64,000 nucleotides of DNA, taken from Petrosia ficiformis (taxonomy: Eukaryota; Porifera; Demospongiae; Haplosclerida; Petrosiidae). Made by a program: the position numbers and the translations under genes. The stretch's first letter is position 1. Each line of letters opens with the position of its first letter. The stretch lies in assembly GCA_947044365.1 (NCBI GenBank), contig OX345638.1:194501-258500 (forward strand). Direction: 5' to 3'. Below the pieces are notes generated by a model. That model searched no databases. It was not told the DNA's origin and saw only the letters and a program-made list of their open reading frames with translations. This document shows positions 37,158-48,680 of this stretch, piece after piece.

Positions 37158-38188
37158 TTATAAATATTGGTGTTATTTTTAACTAAAACTACAACCCCTT
37201 TTAGTAACTTTTAGTTAACTAAACTATATCTAAATTACAAGTCTATTGTAATAACTATAACTAAATAAAATGAAAAATGGCCAATAATGAACACTTTTAA
37301 TTAGTTAACCAAAACTAAACTAGTCATACAACTACATGTATAACTGAAAGTGGTCATCATTTTCATTATTAGTAGATAGAGTGATAGGTAGATAGATAGA
37401 CTGATAGGTAGATAGACTGATAGATAGGTAGATAGATAGAAAAGTAGATAGATACATTAGATATATAAGATTAGTAATTACATATACATGTACCTCTTCA
37501 GCTGAAGCTTGTTTTAAAAGTGGGTGTGTCTTCTTTCTTTTTCTTCTAGGTGGTGGTATTGGTCTTTCTTCATCATCTCCAATCTTAACATTTATAGCTT
37601 CATCTATTATAACAATAAATACATGATTTACATGTATCATATGAACATGTACATGTATAAATTACATGTACATGTATACATTACATGTACATTTACATGT
37701 ATAGATTACATGTACATGTATGTAGATGTATATAGATTACATGTACATGTATGTAGATGTATATAGATTACATGTAACATATATACATGTATCCTATAGA
37801 ATACATACATACACATACGTACGTACATACATACATACACATACGTGCATACACATACGTGCATACACATATGTGCATACATACACATACGTGCATACAT
37901 ACATACATGTACATACATACGTGAGGTATCTTACTAGTGACATTGGAGTTTTCAGGTTTATGTATTTTTTGTTCAGAAGAGTCCTTCTTTCTCTGTTCAG
38001 GGGAACGTCCCTTCCCCCTTTTCTCATTTGAGGATCTTCGTCTTATTCTTGCGGTGACATTACTATATGAATCATAATACATATATTCATGTTGTCAATA
38101 TACTACATATAACATTTTACAATTGTTTTGGTTCTTCATCAGCACTATAGAAGTCCTCAGAATCTGAAGTGTCATTTTTATCAGTCAT
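30979..38188 (-). CDS. WDR44: WDR44 (Rab11-binding WD-repeat protein), one apparent frameshift
   Basis: Rab11 effector on recycling endosomes. Exons: 38188-38121, 38062-37935, 37603-37494, 37029-36499, 35573-35431, 35377-35303, 34928-34793, 34738-34649, 34550-34479, 34209-34143, 33965-33898, 33821-33726, 33608-33567, 33458-33377, 32760-32661, 32511-32417, 32289-32191, 31859-31744, 31389-31262, 31124-30979; about 796 residues. The N-terminal [12 protein letters not shown] matches the FFAT-like SDTEEFYDAPED of human WDR44, which binds [13 protein letters not shown] follows, then [20 protein letters not shown] repeats include [56 protein letters not shown] and [10 protein letters not shown]. Exon 33608-33567 has one base too many, in an A8 run at 33599-33606. 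The frame is otherwise continuous, so I read this as an assembly or sequencing error more likely than decay. Confidence 0.92.
31440..31730. repeat. (CCAT)n minisatellite in WDR44 intron
   Basis: CCAT/CCACC tetranucleotide array immediately downstream (in gene sense) of the 116-bp exon 31859-31744. Confidence 0.95.
31878..32165. repeat. (ATGG)n array, complementary to the one at 31.5 kb
   Basis: GGATGGAT array immediately upstream (in gene sense) of the same exon. It is the reverse complement of the (CCAT)n array on the other side. Confidence 0.95.
32336..32415. repeat. TG-rich microsatellite
   Basis: TG and TATGTG repeats abutting the donor of WDR44 exon 32511-32417. Confidence 0.9.
32497..32656. 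repeat. 80-bp tandem duplication spanning a WDR44 splice acceptor
   Basis: Two copies, offset by 80 bp, of a segment containing the acceptor and first bases of exon 32511-32417 (minus sense CCTAG then GTTCTCATTTAATAA). The upstream copy therefore presents a decoy acceptor. Confidence 0.9.
32938..33368. repeat. TACATGTA/TATATG compound repeat
   Basis: Palindrome-rich array of ATGTACATGTACAT and ATATATGTAT words, with a larger unit containing GTATAATGCATA, in the WDR44 intron 33376-32761. Confidence 0.9.
34212..34440. repeat. (GAG/GAA)n purine tract
   Basis: About 230 nt of GAGGAGGAAGAG purines on the + strand within the WDR44 intron between 34550-34479 and 34209-34143. It supplies an unusually long pyrimidine tract upstream of the latter exon. 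Acidic and proline-rich open frames here are artefacts. Confidence 0.92.
34570..34630. repeat. (GATA)n microsatellite
   Basis: GATA array in the 98-bp WDR44 intron 34648-34551. Confidence 0.92.
34962..35300. repeat. (TACA)n microsatellite
   Basis: TACA array with GTACATATGTACATAT words in a WDR44 intron, generating open frames on both strands. Confidence 0.95.
35590..36470. repeat. About 41-bp minisatellite (ACTATTAATAGTAACACATT...)
   Basis: Roughly 20 copies of a 35-43 bp unit: CATGATGATACTATTAATAG followed by TAACACATTCAGTGATAGTAG. Each contains the palindrome ACTATTAATAGT or its variant with TTTATAGT. It fills the WDR44 intron 36498-35574. Confidence 0.93.
37047..37160. repeat. (GATA)n microsatellite
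   Basis: GATA repeats with GAGA interruptions upstream of WDR44 exon 37029-36499; a second, degenerate GATA stretch lies at 37373-37460. Between them sits an AT-rich stretch with repeated AACTAAAAC and TTTTAGTAAC words; similar words recur near 22.1 and 39.15-39.32 kb. Confidence 0.85.
37625..37925. repeat. TACATGTACATG / TACATACA compound repeat
   Basis: Palindromic ACATGTACATGT words followed by a TACACATACG array in the second WDR44 intron. Confidence 0.9.
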
Positions 38189-38569
38189 CTTGTCTTTGAA
38201 GGTAGAGAGGGCTAGTCAACTACTTATTATTGATTTTTGAACAGCAATGGGTTAAAAACTTAAAATATTCAGTTATCGTCTAGGAAACAGTAGCCCAGGG
38301 CTGTGCCTGCAGGCCTTGTACAGGCCTGAGGCCTAGCCTGAATAAAAAAGGGGGAGTATCTTTTTAGATCGGCGTAATAGTGAATCAGAAACCAGTTGAC
38401 TGTTCTGCTGCAGAAAGAGATGATCTCATATTGATAGTTGCAATCATTTTATATTGTGCTTATAAGACGACTACTGCAGCTTTCATTATTTATTAGTATA
38501 TAGATTTGATTTTTGTAAAAGAAGAGTACGTCACTTTATTGGTTATTGATTGCAGTAAACAAGCTAATA
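38189..38569. promoter_or_regulatory. Divergent promoter region, WDR44 / guanylate cyclase
   Basis: 381 bp separate the inferred start codons. The gap contains a GC-richer stretch (38290-38345) with AGGCCTTGTACAGGCCT, a near-palindrome that stands out from the AT-rich surroundings. Function is inferred from orientation only. Confidence 0.35.
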
Positions 38570-41500
38570 ATGGTAACGATCTTATACTTATATCTATGTA
38601 CATATATATATGTATAGTTAAGTATATGTACAAATATATATAATAATGTATACTTGTATGATATTCTTATTATTATCTATCATCATTTCTTCATGATACA
38701 GTATGGTTTGATGTACACAGTTCTGCAGTCACTAGTTGTGAATAAAGTAGGCAATGAGTTAAAATGGAAAGAGATTTGGTTAGTGATTTGATAAATGCAT
38801 AATCTTCTAATCTACTGTATTGTGTACAACACTGTGATTTTTTCAGCTTTGTATTGGTCTGCAGATATTCTGTCATCTAAAATACTTAAATATAAAGTGT
38901 TTTCATTTGCTAAGATAAGCTGCACTGTTTGTTTGTGTATGTAAAACCTTTAATAGAGGGATGTGGTTTTTAAATCATAAAATCACTCCAGCTCTTGCAA
39001 TAATCTATTTTTGTTTGGCGTAGTAATCAGGATGTGGTAATGACATAGATGGCTGCATCGTTTATACCTTGAAAAGTAGCAAAACTCTGACCACAAAAGT
39101 CTATACCTGTATGAGTATTATGTAGTACTATGTTATGTGGTGTTATTTTAAGTAACTATAACTAAAACCCCTTTTAGTAAGGCATTCGGACTTTTAGTTA
39201 TCTAAATTATAACTAAATTACAAGTCTACTGTAATAACTATAACTAACTAAAATGAAAATTAGCAATAATGGGCACTTTTAGTTAGTTAACTAAAACTAA
39301 AACCCTTTTAGTAAACTAATAAATATTTTAGTTCATCAACTGTTATACTATAATTGTTAAAAATTTGTCACTATTTTCATACTAAAACACCAGTAGTAAT
39401 ATGTATACATGTGTAGGTATGTATATATGTGTGTTGTAGTGTGTATGTATATGTATGAAATTCACAAATTCGGTATTATCATTTCATCAGCATGAAGGCT
39501 GGAGTGAAACAAGTTGAGTTCCTTAACTATCACTATTACGATGAAGATATCTTGTGGAAAATTATAACAGCAGCTTGTGAAGTTTTAGGTAATATGAACT
39601 AATAAATTATTTATAACTTTTAATTAAAAACATAATCCTGTTTATAGGATATAATTCTAAAGATGAATAATTGTTTGAATACTTTTAGTTTCATAGGGCT
39701 ATGAATATTGTTTAATTAATAGTGATTATGTCATACATCATATCCACTGATCAAGTTTCATACTTGGAAATTTGTATAATTATTAAATTAATGAAGTCAT
39801 TAGGAATTAAAAAGAATGTCTAATTATTAAAAAGAATATGAATGTGTGGATGGATTGAAAGATATATATTTAGATGGATGGATGAATGGATGGATGGATG
39901 GATGGATGGATGGATGGATAAATGGATGGATGGATGGATGGATGGATGGATGGATGGATGGATAAATGGATGGATGGATAAATAGATGGATGGATGGATG
40001 AATGGATGGATGGATGGATGGATGGATGTATGGATGGATAAATGGATGGATGGATGGATGGATGGATGGATGGATAAATGGATGGATGGATGGATAAATA
40101 GATGGATAGATGGATGGATAAATGGATGGATGGATGGATGGATGGATGGATGTATGGATGGATGGATGGATGGATGGATGGATGTACGGATGGATGGATA
40201 AATGGATGGATGGATGGATGGATGGATGGATGTATGGATGGATGGATGGATGGATGGATGGATGGATGGATGGATGGATGTACGGATGGATGGATGGATG
40301 GATGGATAAATGGATGGATGAATGGATGGATGGATAAATGGATGGATGGATGAATGGATGGATGAATAAATGGATGGATGGATGGATAAATGGATGGATG
40401 GATGGATGGATGTATGGATGGATGGATGGATGGATGAATGGATGAATTCATGGATGTATTGATGAATGGATGTATGAATGAATATAACAGTGCATAATGT
40501 CACAGAGAAATTGTGTATAATTTGAAATTCCTCTGATCCTCTCTGATCCTAGTCATTAATAAATGAAGTATTGTATACTATAATATTATTTGTAACTCAT
40601 AATTTTAGTTAATGTCTCTTCTTCACTTCAGATGTACAGTTAGAGGAGGTGATGGAAAATTTTGGTGCTCATTTCTTTGAGAAAACAAAGGTTTCTGGCC
40701 ATAGTCACATGCTCAAAACATTGGGTAACAACCTCTTTGGATTCTTAATCAATCTGGACTCATTACATAGCCATCTGTCGTTCACATATCTCGAAATGCA
40801 AGCACCATCATTCCAATGTGAGAAAACAAATCAGGGGCTTCGTCTAAATTATTATTCTCATCGTAATGGACTACAGAATATCGTTAGAGGGATTGTGAAA
40901 GCAGTTGCTAAAGATTTTTTTTCCCTTGATATCAAAATGGAAGTCATTTTGGAAGAAAAGCTGGAAGGAGTTCGCCTATGTTATCATTATGCATTTAATA
41001 TTGAAGTGGTGGATAGTTGTAAACATGATAATTGGTTTGAACGTAAGTATTGTATGTATGTATGTATGTATGTATGTATGTATGTATGTATGTATGTATG
41101 TATGTATGTATGTATGTATGTATGTATGTATGTATGTATGTGTGATTGTGTGTATGTATATATGTATGTATCAGGGCATAAACGAAGGTGATTTTTACAC
41201 CTTCGAAGGTCTGTTTCAACTAGAACAAGAAGGTTCACGAAGGTGTAACACTATGAATGTGTTAACTTTGTACCTATACATCTAATGGGAAACCTCTTAA
41301 TTCAGAAGATGGCAGATGAAATTCAGTACATTCTGATTTTGAAAGACCACACTCTCGTTCATGGTCTCTTCACTCTCAGCCATTATCAATCTCCACGTGA
41401 CAAATGTAATAATAATTATTAATTAAGAGTTGTAAATAATTATTGCAGAAAATAATTAACCACGTGTTAATTGCGAACCTTTGTGGAATGGATTCTACCT

Positions 41501-41617
41501 TCGAAGGTAAGGAATTATAACGAACCTTCGAATGTTACCACCTTTGTTTATGCCCTGGTATGTATGTATGTACGTATGTATGTATGTATGTGTGTATATA
41601 TGTGTGTATTATGTATG

Positions 41618-41648
<31 letters not shown>

Positions 41649-43050
41649 TATGTATGTATGAAGTATGTTAAGTTAATAAATAATTTAAATATAATATTTA
41701 TAATTTCATTTAATGTGTTAAATTAAGAAAGCCTTATAAGGATTGAATACTGTAAATACTCGTATGACACTAAATTAGATTAAATAATTATATTATATAA
41801 ACAATCATTATAACATTCTCTACTACTACTATACACTCACACACACACACATACACACACATACACACACATACACACACATACACACACATACACACAC
41901 ATACACACACATACACACAATCACAGGGTTACAGGGAGAAAGAGGTGATACTTTTATACCTGCCACATTACAGCTACCATCCGCTAATAGGAATAGCCTA
42001 AGTGTTCTACTAGACATAGAACCTTCTGGGCCACTTTTGAAGCCTCCAATGTCTGGTTTGGGTTCCGCTCTACAATGTCCATTTTCAATGTCAGAGGTAC
42101 AAGATGAAGAGGTGATTGAAGGGAAGGAAGTCAAAGATGTAGATAATAGTCAGCTCACATTGAATGTGGATCACAATGAGAAATCGGTGTCACTGGGTAA
42201 CTTTTTGCAGTTCCCGATGATGTCCCATTTGGGTACCACATCTGCATCCCGTAACCAGTCACGAAGGGGCAGTATCATCATTCCTACAGAGGACTGGCCA
42301 ATCAACGTCAATCTTTTCAGAACATGTTTTCCATTTCATCTGATCTTTGATTATAATCTCGTTATCAAATTTATGGGTGTGTCTTTCAGTCGACTTATAT
42401 CCAATTACAATCCACAGACTAAACTCACTGACTGCTTCACTATTGAACGTCCAGCCATACCTGCATTTACCTATCAACACATAAGGTCTCGTGCCCATAA
42501 CCAATTTGTGCTTCAGACCTGCAAAACAGCAATACCTACACAGGCCCATGGAAAATCGTTACAGTTTAGAGGACAAATGATTCCAACATCATCGTCTCCT
42601 TGTTCAATGATCTTATTCATTGCATCACCACGAGTACAAAATATTGAAGAGTTACAGGAACAAGGCTTGTACCTTAGTGATATCCCTGTCCATGATGTAA
42701 CAAGAGAAATGATTTTATTACATCATCAACTCAAAGCAGAAATGAATTCCGTGACAAAACTTGAAGTGATGAGACGAAGACTAGAGGAAGAGAAAGATAG
42801 AGTTCAGAAGGAGAGAGAGAGAGCTGACGTACTGCTACATGCTATGTTACCAGAATCAGTCGCTTGGAAGCTAAAACAGGGCGAAGGATCACAAGCAACA
42901 TTCCACTCAGGAGTTACTATTCTTTTTAGCGATATTGAGGGATTTACTACAATCTGCAACAAATGTCACCCGATAGAAGTAGTCAAAATGCTCAATAAAC
43001 TTTATATCAGATTTGATAGCCACATTGATGAGTATAATGTATACAAGGTA

Positions 43051-43081
<31 letters not shown>

Positions 43082-45327
43082 ATCATTCATGTATCTATTT
43101 CAGGTGGAGACTATAGGAGATGCTTATATGGTAGCAGCTGGACTACTGGACACTTCTACTGACCATGCTTATGCAGTTACTTGCTACTCCTTTAAAATGA
43201 GAGAAGAGGCTCAGCAGATCATAAGACCAACCGATAATACGCCACTGAGGGTATGTGTCTTATATGAATAACTGGGTATTAAGTGAATGGATGGACAGAT
43301 GGATGGATGGATGGATAAATGGATGGATGGATGGATGGATGGATGGATGGATGGATGGATGGATGGGTGGGTGGTTGGATGGATGGATGGATGGGTGGGT
43401 GGCTGGGTGGATGGATGGATGGATGGATGGATGGATGAATGGATGGATGGATGGACGAATGGATGGATGGATAGATTGATAAAGTAGTATTGAAAACACA
43501 TATACATACATTTATCACAGTAAATATATATATTACACAAAAATAATTATACACATTTCTTACACATTTCAAATATACATTGGGAAGTTCCCATCAGTAT
43601 CTATATTAACACCACCTGTCTGTTTGTCTAACTGTCACTACATTTCCTTTACTCACATGTACAAATAAGCATTCTCTAAACACTATTATAGATAATTATG
43701 TGTATACTCCCACACTATCTTGTGTACTAATGAAAGGATCATTCTTATGATATAGGATATATATTACATTCCATAAATGGTACTATTACTTCTGTCACAT
43801 ACTATTATTGTAACCATGGTAACCTAAATATATTGACATAAACTTGTTCAAGTATACTTGTAAATCATTAAGTGTACCGTGTACATGTATGGATATAGTA
43901 ACCATGGTAACAATATTTCTATTTGTTTCATTAGATTCGTATTGGGATCCATTCTGGAGCAGTAATGGCAGGCGTAGTGGGAAAGAGGATGCCAAGATAT
44001 TGTTTATTTGGGGATACAGTAAATATAGCAAGTCGAATGGAGTCACATGGAGAACCAGGAAAAATTCATATCAGTGAAAATACATATAAGTATGTATATG
44101 TATGTATGTATGTATGTATGTATATATGTATATATGTATGTGTGTATGTATGTACTCTATTCTACCATCACAGACTTAATCTAAACCTTCATGTCATAGT
44201 TTACTTTTCTTGTACCATCATTGTCAAACCTTGTTATTTTCTGTACTACCCTTTGTATTCCTGTACCATCATTGTTCTCACTCTTTGTACTGTCATGATG
44301 TCATCACTTGTTATCTGTCCGTATATAAATAGGCTATTTGGTTTTGTTTTTTGTATACTGCTGAAGAAGACCTTTGGGTCGAAAGGTTCAGTTTTTATTA
44401 ATAATAATTTTATTATTGTTATTGATAATTAAAAAACTCTACCGTGTTATTAAGGCTCAATAAAAATACTCTATTATGTATGTATGTACGTATGTATGTA
44501 TGTATGTATGTATGTATGTATGTATGTATAAAATGAGGACACCCCTGTAATCAGGACACTTATATTTGTCCCAATGATGTTCGCAATAGAGGGGTTCCAC
44601 TCTATATGTTTATAATTATGTACATATATAATTATGTATGTATGTATATATGTATACTACTTATGTATGTATGTACTTATGCATGTGTACTTTACATGTT
44701 ATAATCTCTTCTATTATTTTCAGTCTAATGAAGGGAAAAGAATTCAAGTATTTATGCAGGGGGGAGATCAGAGTGAAGGGACTGGAGAAGAAGAAGCTTA
44801 CATATTTCGTAGAAACTCTACTACCTGGTGAAGAACCAAATACAGAATTTCTACCTCTCAACGAGGAGGAAAGTACCACGGATTTAAGCAGTGATCACTC
44901 TCTGCCTCGAAAAAGGAGTCCTTCTGCTGCGAGTTTTCATCTACGTGGGCGGAGTGCATCAGTACAAACAAATCATTCATTTTCCATTATTGGTGATTCT
45001 TCAAAGTTTTTGAGCACACCTACATCTGAGTATATACAAACACACAAAGTGTCTGTCGTCAGTAATACATCCAGTGAACCGATAATTGAGGAAACTCTAA
45101 AAACTACATCCATTGTCGATCAGCCTCCTCCCCCTTCTTCAACCTCTATAACTTCATCATCTTCCATTCCTCTTTCAACCTCAAAGAGGAATCAAGTGTC
45201 TCCTATTGGTGTTGAACTGGAGAAACCACATGAGACCTCATTTGTGAATGGTACCACATCAAATTCATCCGTTCATAAGACTAATCACAAAACTAAACAT
45301 CGCTCAAGAAAATGTGTTATTTGTTGA
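38570..45327 (+). CDS. Soluble guanylate cyclase, beta-type, with C-terminal CaaX box
   Basis: Haem-dependent (NO-responsive) guanylate cyclase family. Exons: 38570-38572 (ATG only, inferred), 38702-38778, 39491-39588, 40632-41042, 41927-43047, 43104-43250, 43935-44089, 44724-45327; 871 residues. The H-NOX domain begins [14 protein letters not shown]. It has the axial-His region [11 protein letters not shown] and the haem-propionate motif YYSHR. An H-NOXA domain follows ([20 protein letters not shown] ... [16 protein letters not shown]), then a coiled coil (43 residues around [17 protein letters not shown]) and the cyclase domain. The cyclase domain carries both metal Asp ([17 protein letters not shown]) plus [16 protein letters not shown] with the catalytic Asn and Arg. 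The extended Ser/Thr/Pro tail ends [12 protein letters not shown], a polybasic CaaX motif comparable to CVVL of mammalian beta-2. It is therefore GUCY1B2-like rather than beta-1. Very large repeat-filled introns. Confidence 0.92.
39845..40490. repeat. (ATGG)n minisatellite in guanylate cyclase intron
   Basis: About 640 bp of GGAT tetranucleotides with periodic AAAT and TGTA variants. The longest open frames in this part of the window (227 codons of IHPS repeats on the minus strand) are artefacts of it. Confidence 0.96.
41048..41142. repeat. (TATG)n microsatellite
   Basis: TATG array starting at the donor of guanylate cyclase exon 40632-41042. The same array continues on the far side of the MITE at 41558-41665. 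Confidence 0.95.
41172..41557. mobile_element. 386-bp hAT-like MITE inserted in a TATG repeat
   Basis: Inverted ends CAGGGCATAAACGAAGGTG (left) and, read in reverse, CAGGGCATAAACAAAGGTGG (right). It is flanked by GTATGTAT on both sides, an 8-bp target duplication. CAGGG termini and 8-bp duplications are typical of the hAT superfamily. Because the target is itself repetitive, the duplication length is less certain than the inverted ends. Confidence 0.82.
41836..41920. repeat. (ACACACATAC)n repeat
   Basis: About eight copies of a 10-bp unit ending at the acceptor of guanylate cyclase exon 41927-43047. Confidence 0.93.
43275..43482. repeat. (ATGG)n minisatellite
   Basis: GGATGGAT array with GGTGGGTGG variants in the guanylate cyclase intron 43251-43934. 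The remaining 450 bp of that intron are AT-rich without recognised features. Confidence 0.95.
44340..44400 (+). other. Retroelement-tail-like motif CTGAAGAAG...GGGTCGAAAGG
   Basis: CTGAAGAAGACCTTTGGGTC then GAAAGG contains a GACC-TTTG-GGTC stem-loop followed by GAAA, reminiscent of the degenerate hammerhead-like motifs found in Penelope-like and related retroelements. It lies in a repeat-like portion of the last guanylate cyclase intron. No reverse transcriptase is nearby. Confidence 0.35.
44470..44530. repeat. (TATG)n microsatellite
   Basis: TATG array within the last guanylate cyclase intron; a shorter one lies at 44092-44155. Confidence 0.92.
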
Positions 45328-45508
45328 CAAACGAATTCTATTTGTGTATATTTGTAATTATGACAGTTTTTATATATGTTTTAAAATAATTAATAGTTAT
45401 TATTAATTAATTATTACCATAATTAATAATAATTATTAATTATCATAACTCATTAATAATTATGGTGTGTGTTTGGGTGGACCCACTGACCACGTGGCAA
45501 AGATATTC

Positions 45509-48348
45509 ATGGAGGCTTTTCTGCAAGGCAGAGTAAAGAGTAAACCATCTTCTATCAAAGGAGGTCAGCAGAAACAGACTTCACAACAGAAGAAAAGCAT
45601 ACCTTGGATAGAGAAATAGTAAGTGTGATTAACATGAGTGTATATATATAATGTTCTGTGTACACTACAACATGATGCGAATTAATATAAATCTACTATA
45701 TACTTAAAATCACTAAATTAATGTATATATAAGTGTGTGTGTGGGGGGTGTTTAGTACGTCATTCTTTATTGAGCTAATTGTTCTATCAAAAAGGGGGTG
45801 TGTCAGAGGGCCTTCAAATTCATCACTATACTTACACATGCAAATATAATAATTATTATGTGAAATTATTATCATCTGTTGCATGATATGTCACATGACT
45901 ATTATTATCTGGTTGTATGACATGTCACATGACCATACGTATATTATCTGACATGTCATATGACTATTATCTAGTCGTCCTAGATCAGTAGATGAAGTTG
46001 CTCATCAAGAAGAAGTAGTTAGTGTACTTAAAAAATGTCTTACCGGGGGAGATGTGAGTATGATGTCATCATTATGTCATATGATGTCATGATGTTTTTG
46101 TCATATAGTTTCCTAATTTATTATTTTATGGTCCCCCTGGCACTGGAAAAACATCAGCTATATTAGCAATAGCGAGAGAATTGTTTGGGTGAGAGTGTAC
46201 AAATAATATTAATCTATCGTATATTATAATTATACATGTACGAATATATATATTATAGTGCTGATATGTTGAAAAGTAGAGTGCTGGAATTAAATGCTTC
46301 TGACGATCGTGGAATACAGGTATCTACTATATGTATTGCATACATGCACATGTATGTACATGTATTTACATACATATGTACATACAAACATGTATACATA
46401 ATTATATATAATTATATACATCAAACATGTATATGCATGCATGTATGCACTTACAGGTTGTAAGAGATAAGGTAAAGACATTTGCTCAACATGCTGTCAG
46501 TTCAGTCAAACAGGAGTATGTTAAATAATAATCACATGACTCTCACATGACTATCACATGACCATATAGTGGTAAACCATGTCCTCCGTTCAAGATCATT
46601 ATTTTGGATGAAGCAGACTCTATGACCAGTAGTGCTCAAGTAATGGAACTCTCTACCCCTCTTCCTTTAATTACCCACCTCATTTTTGTGTATGTAATCT
46701 CCCCCTCTGTCCAGGCTGCTCTTCGTCGGACGATGGAAAAGGAGTCAAAAACAACACGTTTTTGTCTAATTTGTAATTATATCAGTCGTATTATAGAACC
46801 ATTAACATCAAGGTGTTCAAAGTTCCGCTTCAAACCTCTTTCGTTGGAAACCATGAAGACAAGATTAAGATATATATGTGATAAAGAAGGTGTTAAATGT
46901 AGTGAAGAGGTGTGTGTGTGTGTACTAGTTAATGAAGCTAAAATAGGACTAACTACTTGCCTTTTACTAAAACATTATAGATAGTTAATATATTCCATAG
47001 GCCATTGAAAGTATCATTAAGACATCAGAAGGTGATTTGCGTAAGGTGGGTGTGGTTTAGTTTGTGAATGTTTTATTTATATGTATATTGTAGGCTATCA
47101 CATTTTTACAGAGTGCACATCAGCTCAATGGAGGTGAAGAGATCAGTGATATGAATGTGTTAGAGATAGCTGGGGTGTGTATTAGTGTTACTAATAATAG
47201 ATTATTAAGTGATACTAATAATAGACTATTAAGTGATACTAATAATAGACTGCTGAGTGTTACTAATTATAGACTACTAAGTGTTACTAATAATAGACTG
47301 CTGAGTGTTACTAATTATAGACTATTAAGAGTTACTAATAATGGACTATTGATTGTTACTAATAAATTAATGGACTATTATGTGTTACTAATAGACTATT
47401 AAGTGTTACTAATAATAGACTGCTGAGTGTTACTAATTATAGACTATCAAGTGTTACTAATAATAGACTATTAATTGTTACTAATAATAGACTATTAAGT
47501 GTTACTAATAATAGACTACTAAGTGTTACTAATAATAGACTATTAAGTGTTACTAATAATAGACTACTAAGTGTTACTAATATTAGACTATTAAGTGTTA
47601 CTAATAATAGAGTATTGATTGTTACTAATAATGGACTATTATGTGTTACTAATAATAGACTATTGTTACAAATAATAGACTATTGTTACTAATAATAGAC
47701 TATTAAGTGTTATTAATAATAGACTATTGTTACTAATAATAGACTACAAGTGTTACTAGTATACAACTGGATTACATATTCTATGTTATTACAGGTTCTT
47801 CCTCATGAATTGATTACGTCAATATTAGAAGTTTGTAAATCTAATTCATATGATAAACTACAAAATACTGTTAAAGTATGTTTGTTTGTTAGTTTGTACA
47901 TTCTCAATATATAAACACGTACATCTTGTCAGGAAATCATATCGGAAGGATACTCAGCTGTTCAAACTATTTCACAGGTTATTAATAATTATTAATATTA
48001 GCTGGTTAATTAACTAGTAATGAACTATCCAATCAGATTCATGATAACGTTGTGACAAGTTCGGAACTTTCTGATAACCAGAAATCAGTTATATGTGAAA
48101 GAATTGGAGTAAGTGGAATGGGAATGAGTCTGAGTCTCAACAATACCTTATATATTACAATATGGTGGATTTGGAATGTAACCATACATGTACATTGGAA
48201 CTGGATTGTGTCATAAGAATAGGAATGAGTCTTGATGCTATTTTCTCCCCTCTAGTTGGTTGACAGACGTTTAACAGAAGGAGCTGACGAGTTTCTACAA
48301 CTACTTGACTTGTTTTGTGTCATCATGACTCAGTTTTGTCAAGTGTGA
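45509..48348 (+). CDS. RFC4: Replication factor C subunit 4 (clamp-loader AAA+ ATPase)
   Basis: Small subunit of the RFC clamp loader that opens PCNA onto primed DNA. Exons: 45509-45618, 45975-46053, 46109-46188, 46259-46319, 46457-46515, 46570-46639, 46715-46909, 47001-47045, 47094-47174, 47795-47875, 47933-47977, 48037-48108, 48256-48348; 356 residues (human 363). Walker A is [10 protein letters not shown], Walker B is [10 protein letters not shown], sensor 1 is [10 protein letters not shown], and the arginine finger is in [28 protein letters not shown] and the start MEAFLQG identify RFC4 rather than RFC2, 3 or 5. The start codon lies 181 bp after the guanylate cyclase stop in the same direction, with a CCACGTGG E-box just upstream. 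Nothing odd in the coding sequence. Confidence 0.97.
47180..47770. repeat. About 24-bp minisatellite (AGTGTTACTAATAATAGACTATTA)
   Basis: Around 24 copies filling RFC4 intron 9, with alternating CTATTA, CTGCTG and TTATTA endings. Confidence 0.93.
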
Positions 48349-48680
48349 TGTCATATTGACTCTATGTTACAATTCACTTATTCATTGTCATCATGACTCA
48401 ATATGACATCATGACTAATTCATTGTAAATGTGTCATTATGACATCATAATTATCAATTTTGTGATAGATGCATGATTACATTTTAATTACACATCATAG
48501 ATGATGTCACTAGAGTCATTATGACTCATTTCATTATAGTTAGAGATGTCACTAAGAGTCATTATGACTCAATTCATTTTTGCAATTTCCTCATCATCAC
48601 AGTAATTATTAATAAATATAAAATTTTAGAAATATATTAATTTCCTACAATGTCTTGATATCTCATTAAGTGGGTGTGGT

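Noticed and set aside
39820..40503. 227-codon open frame of SIHPSIHP repeats (minus strand)
   Set aside because: Pure translation of an (ATGG)n array; open in several frames on both strands and lies in an intron.
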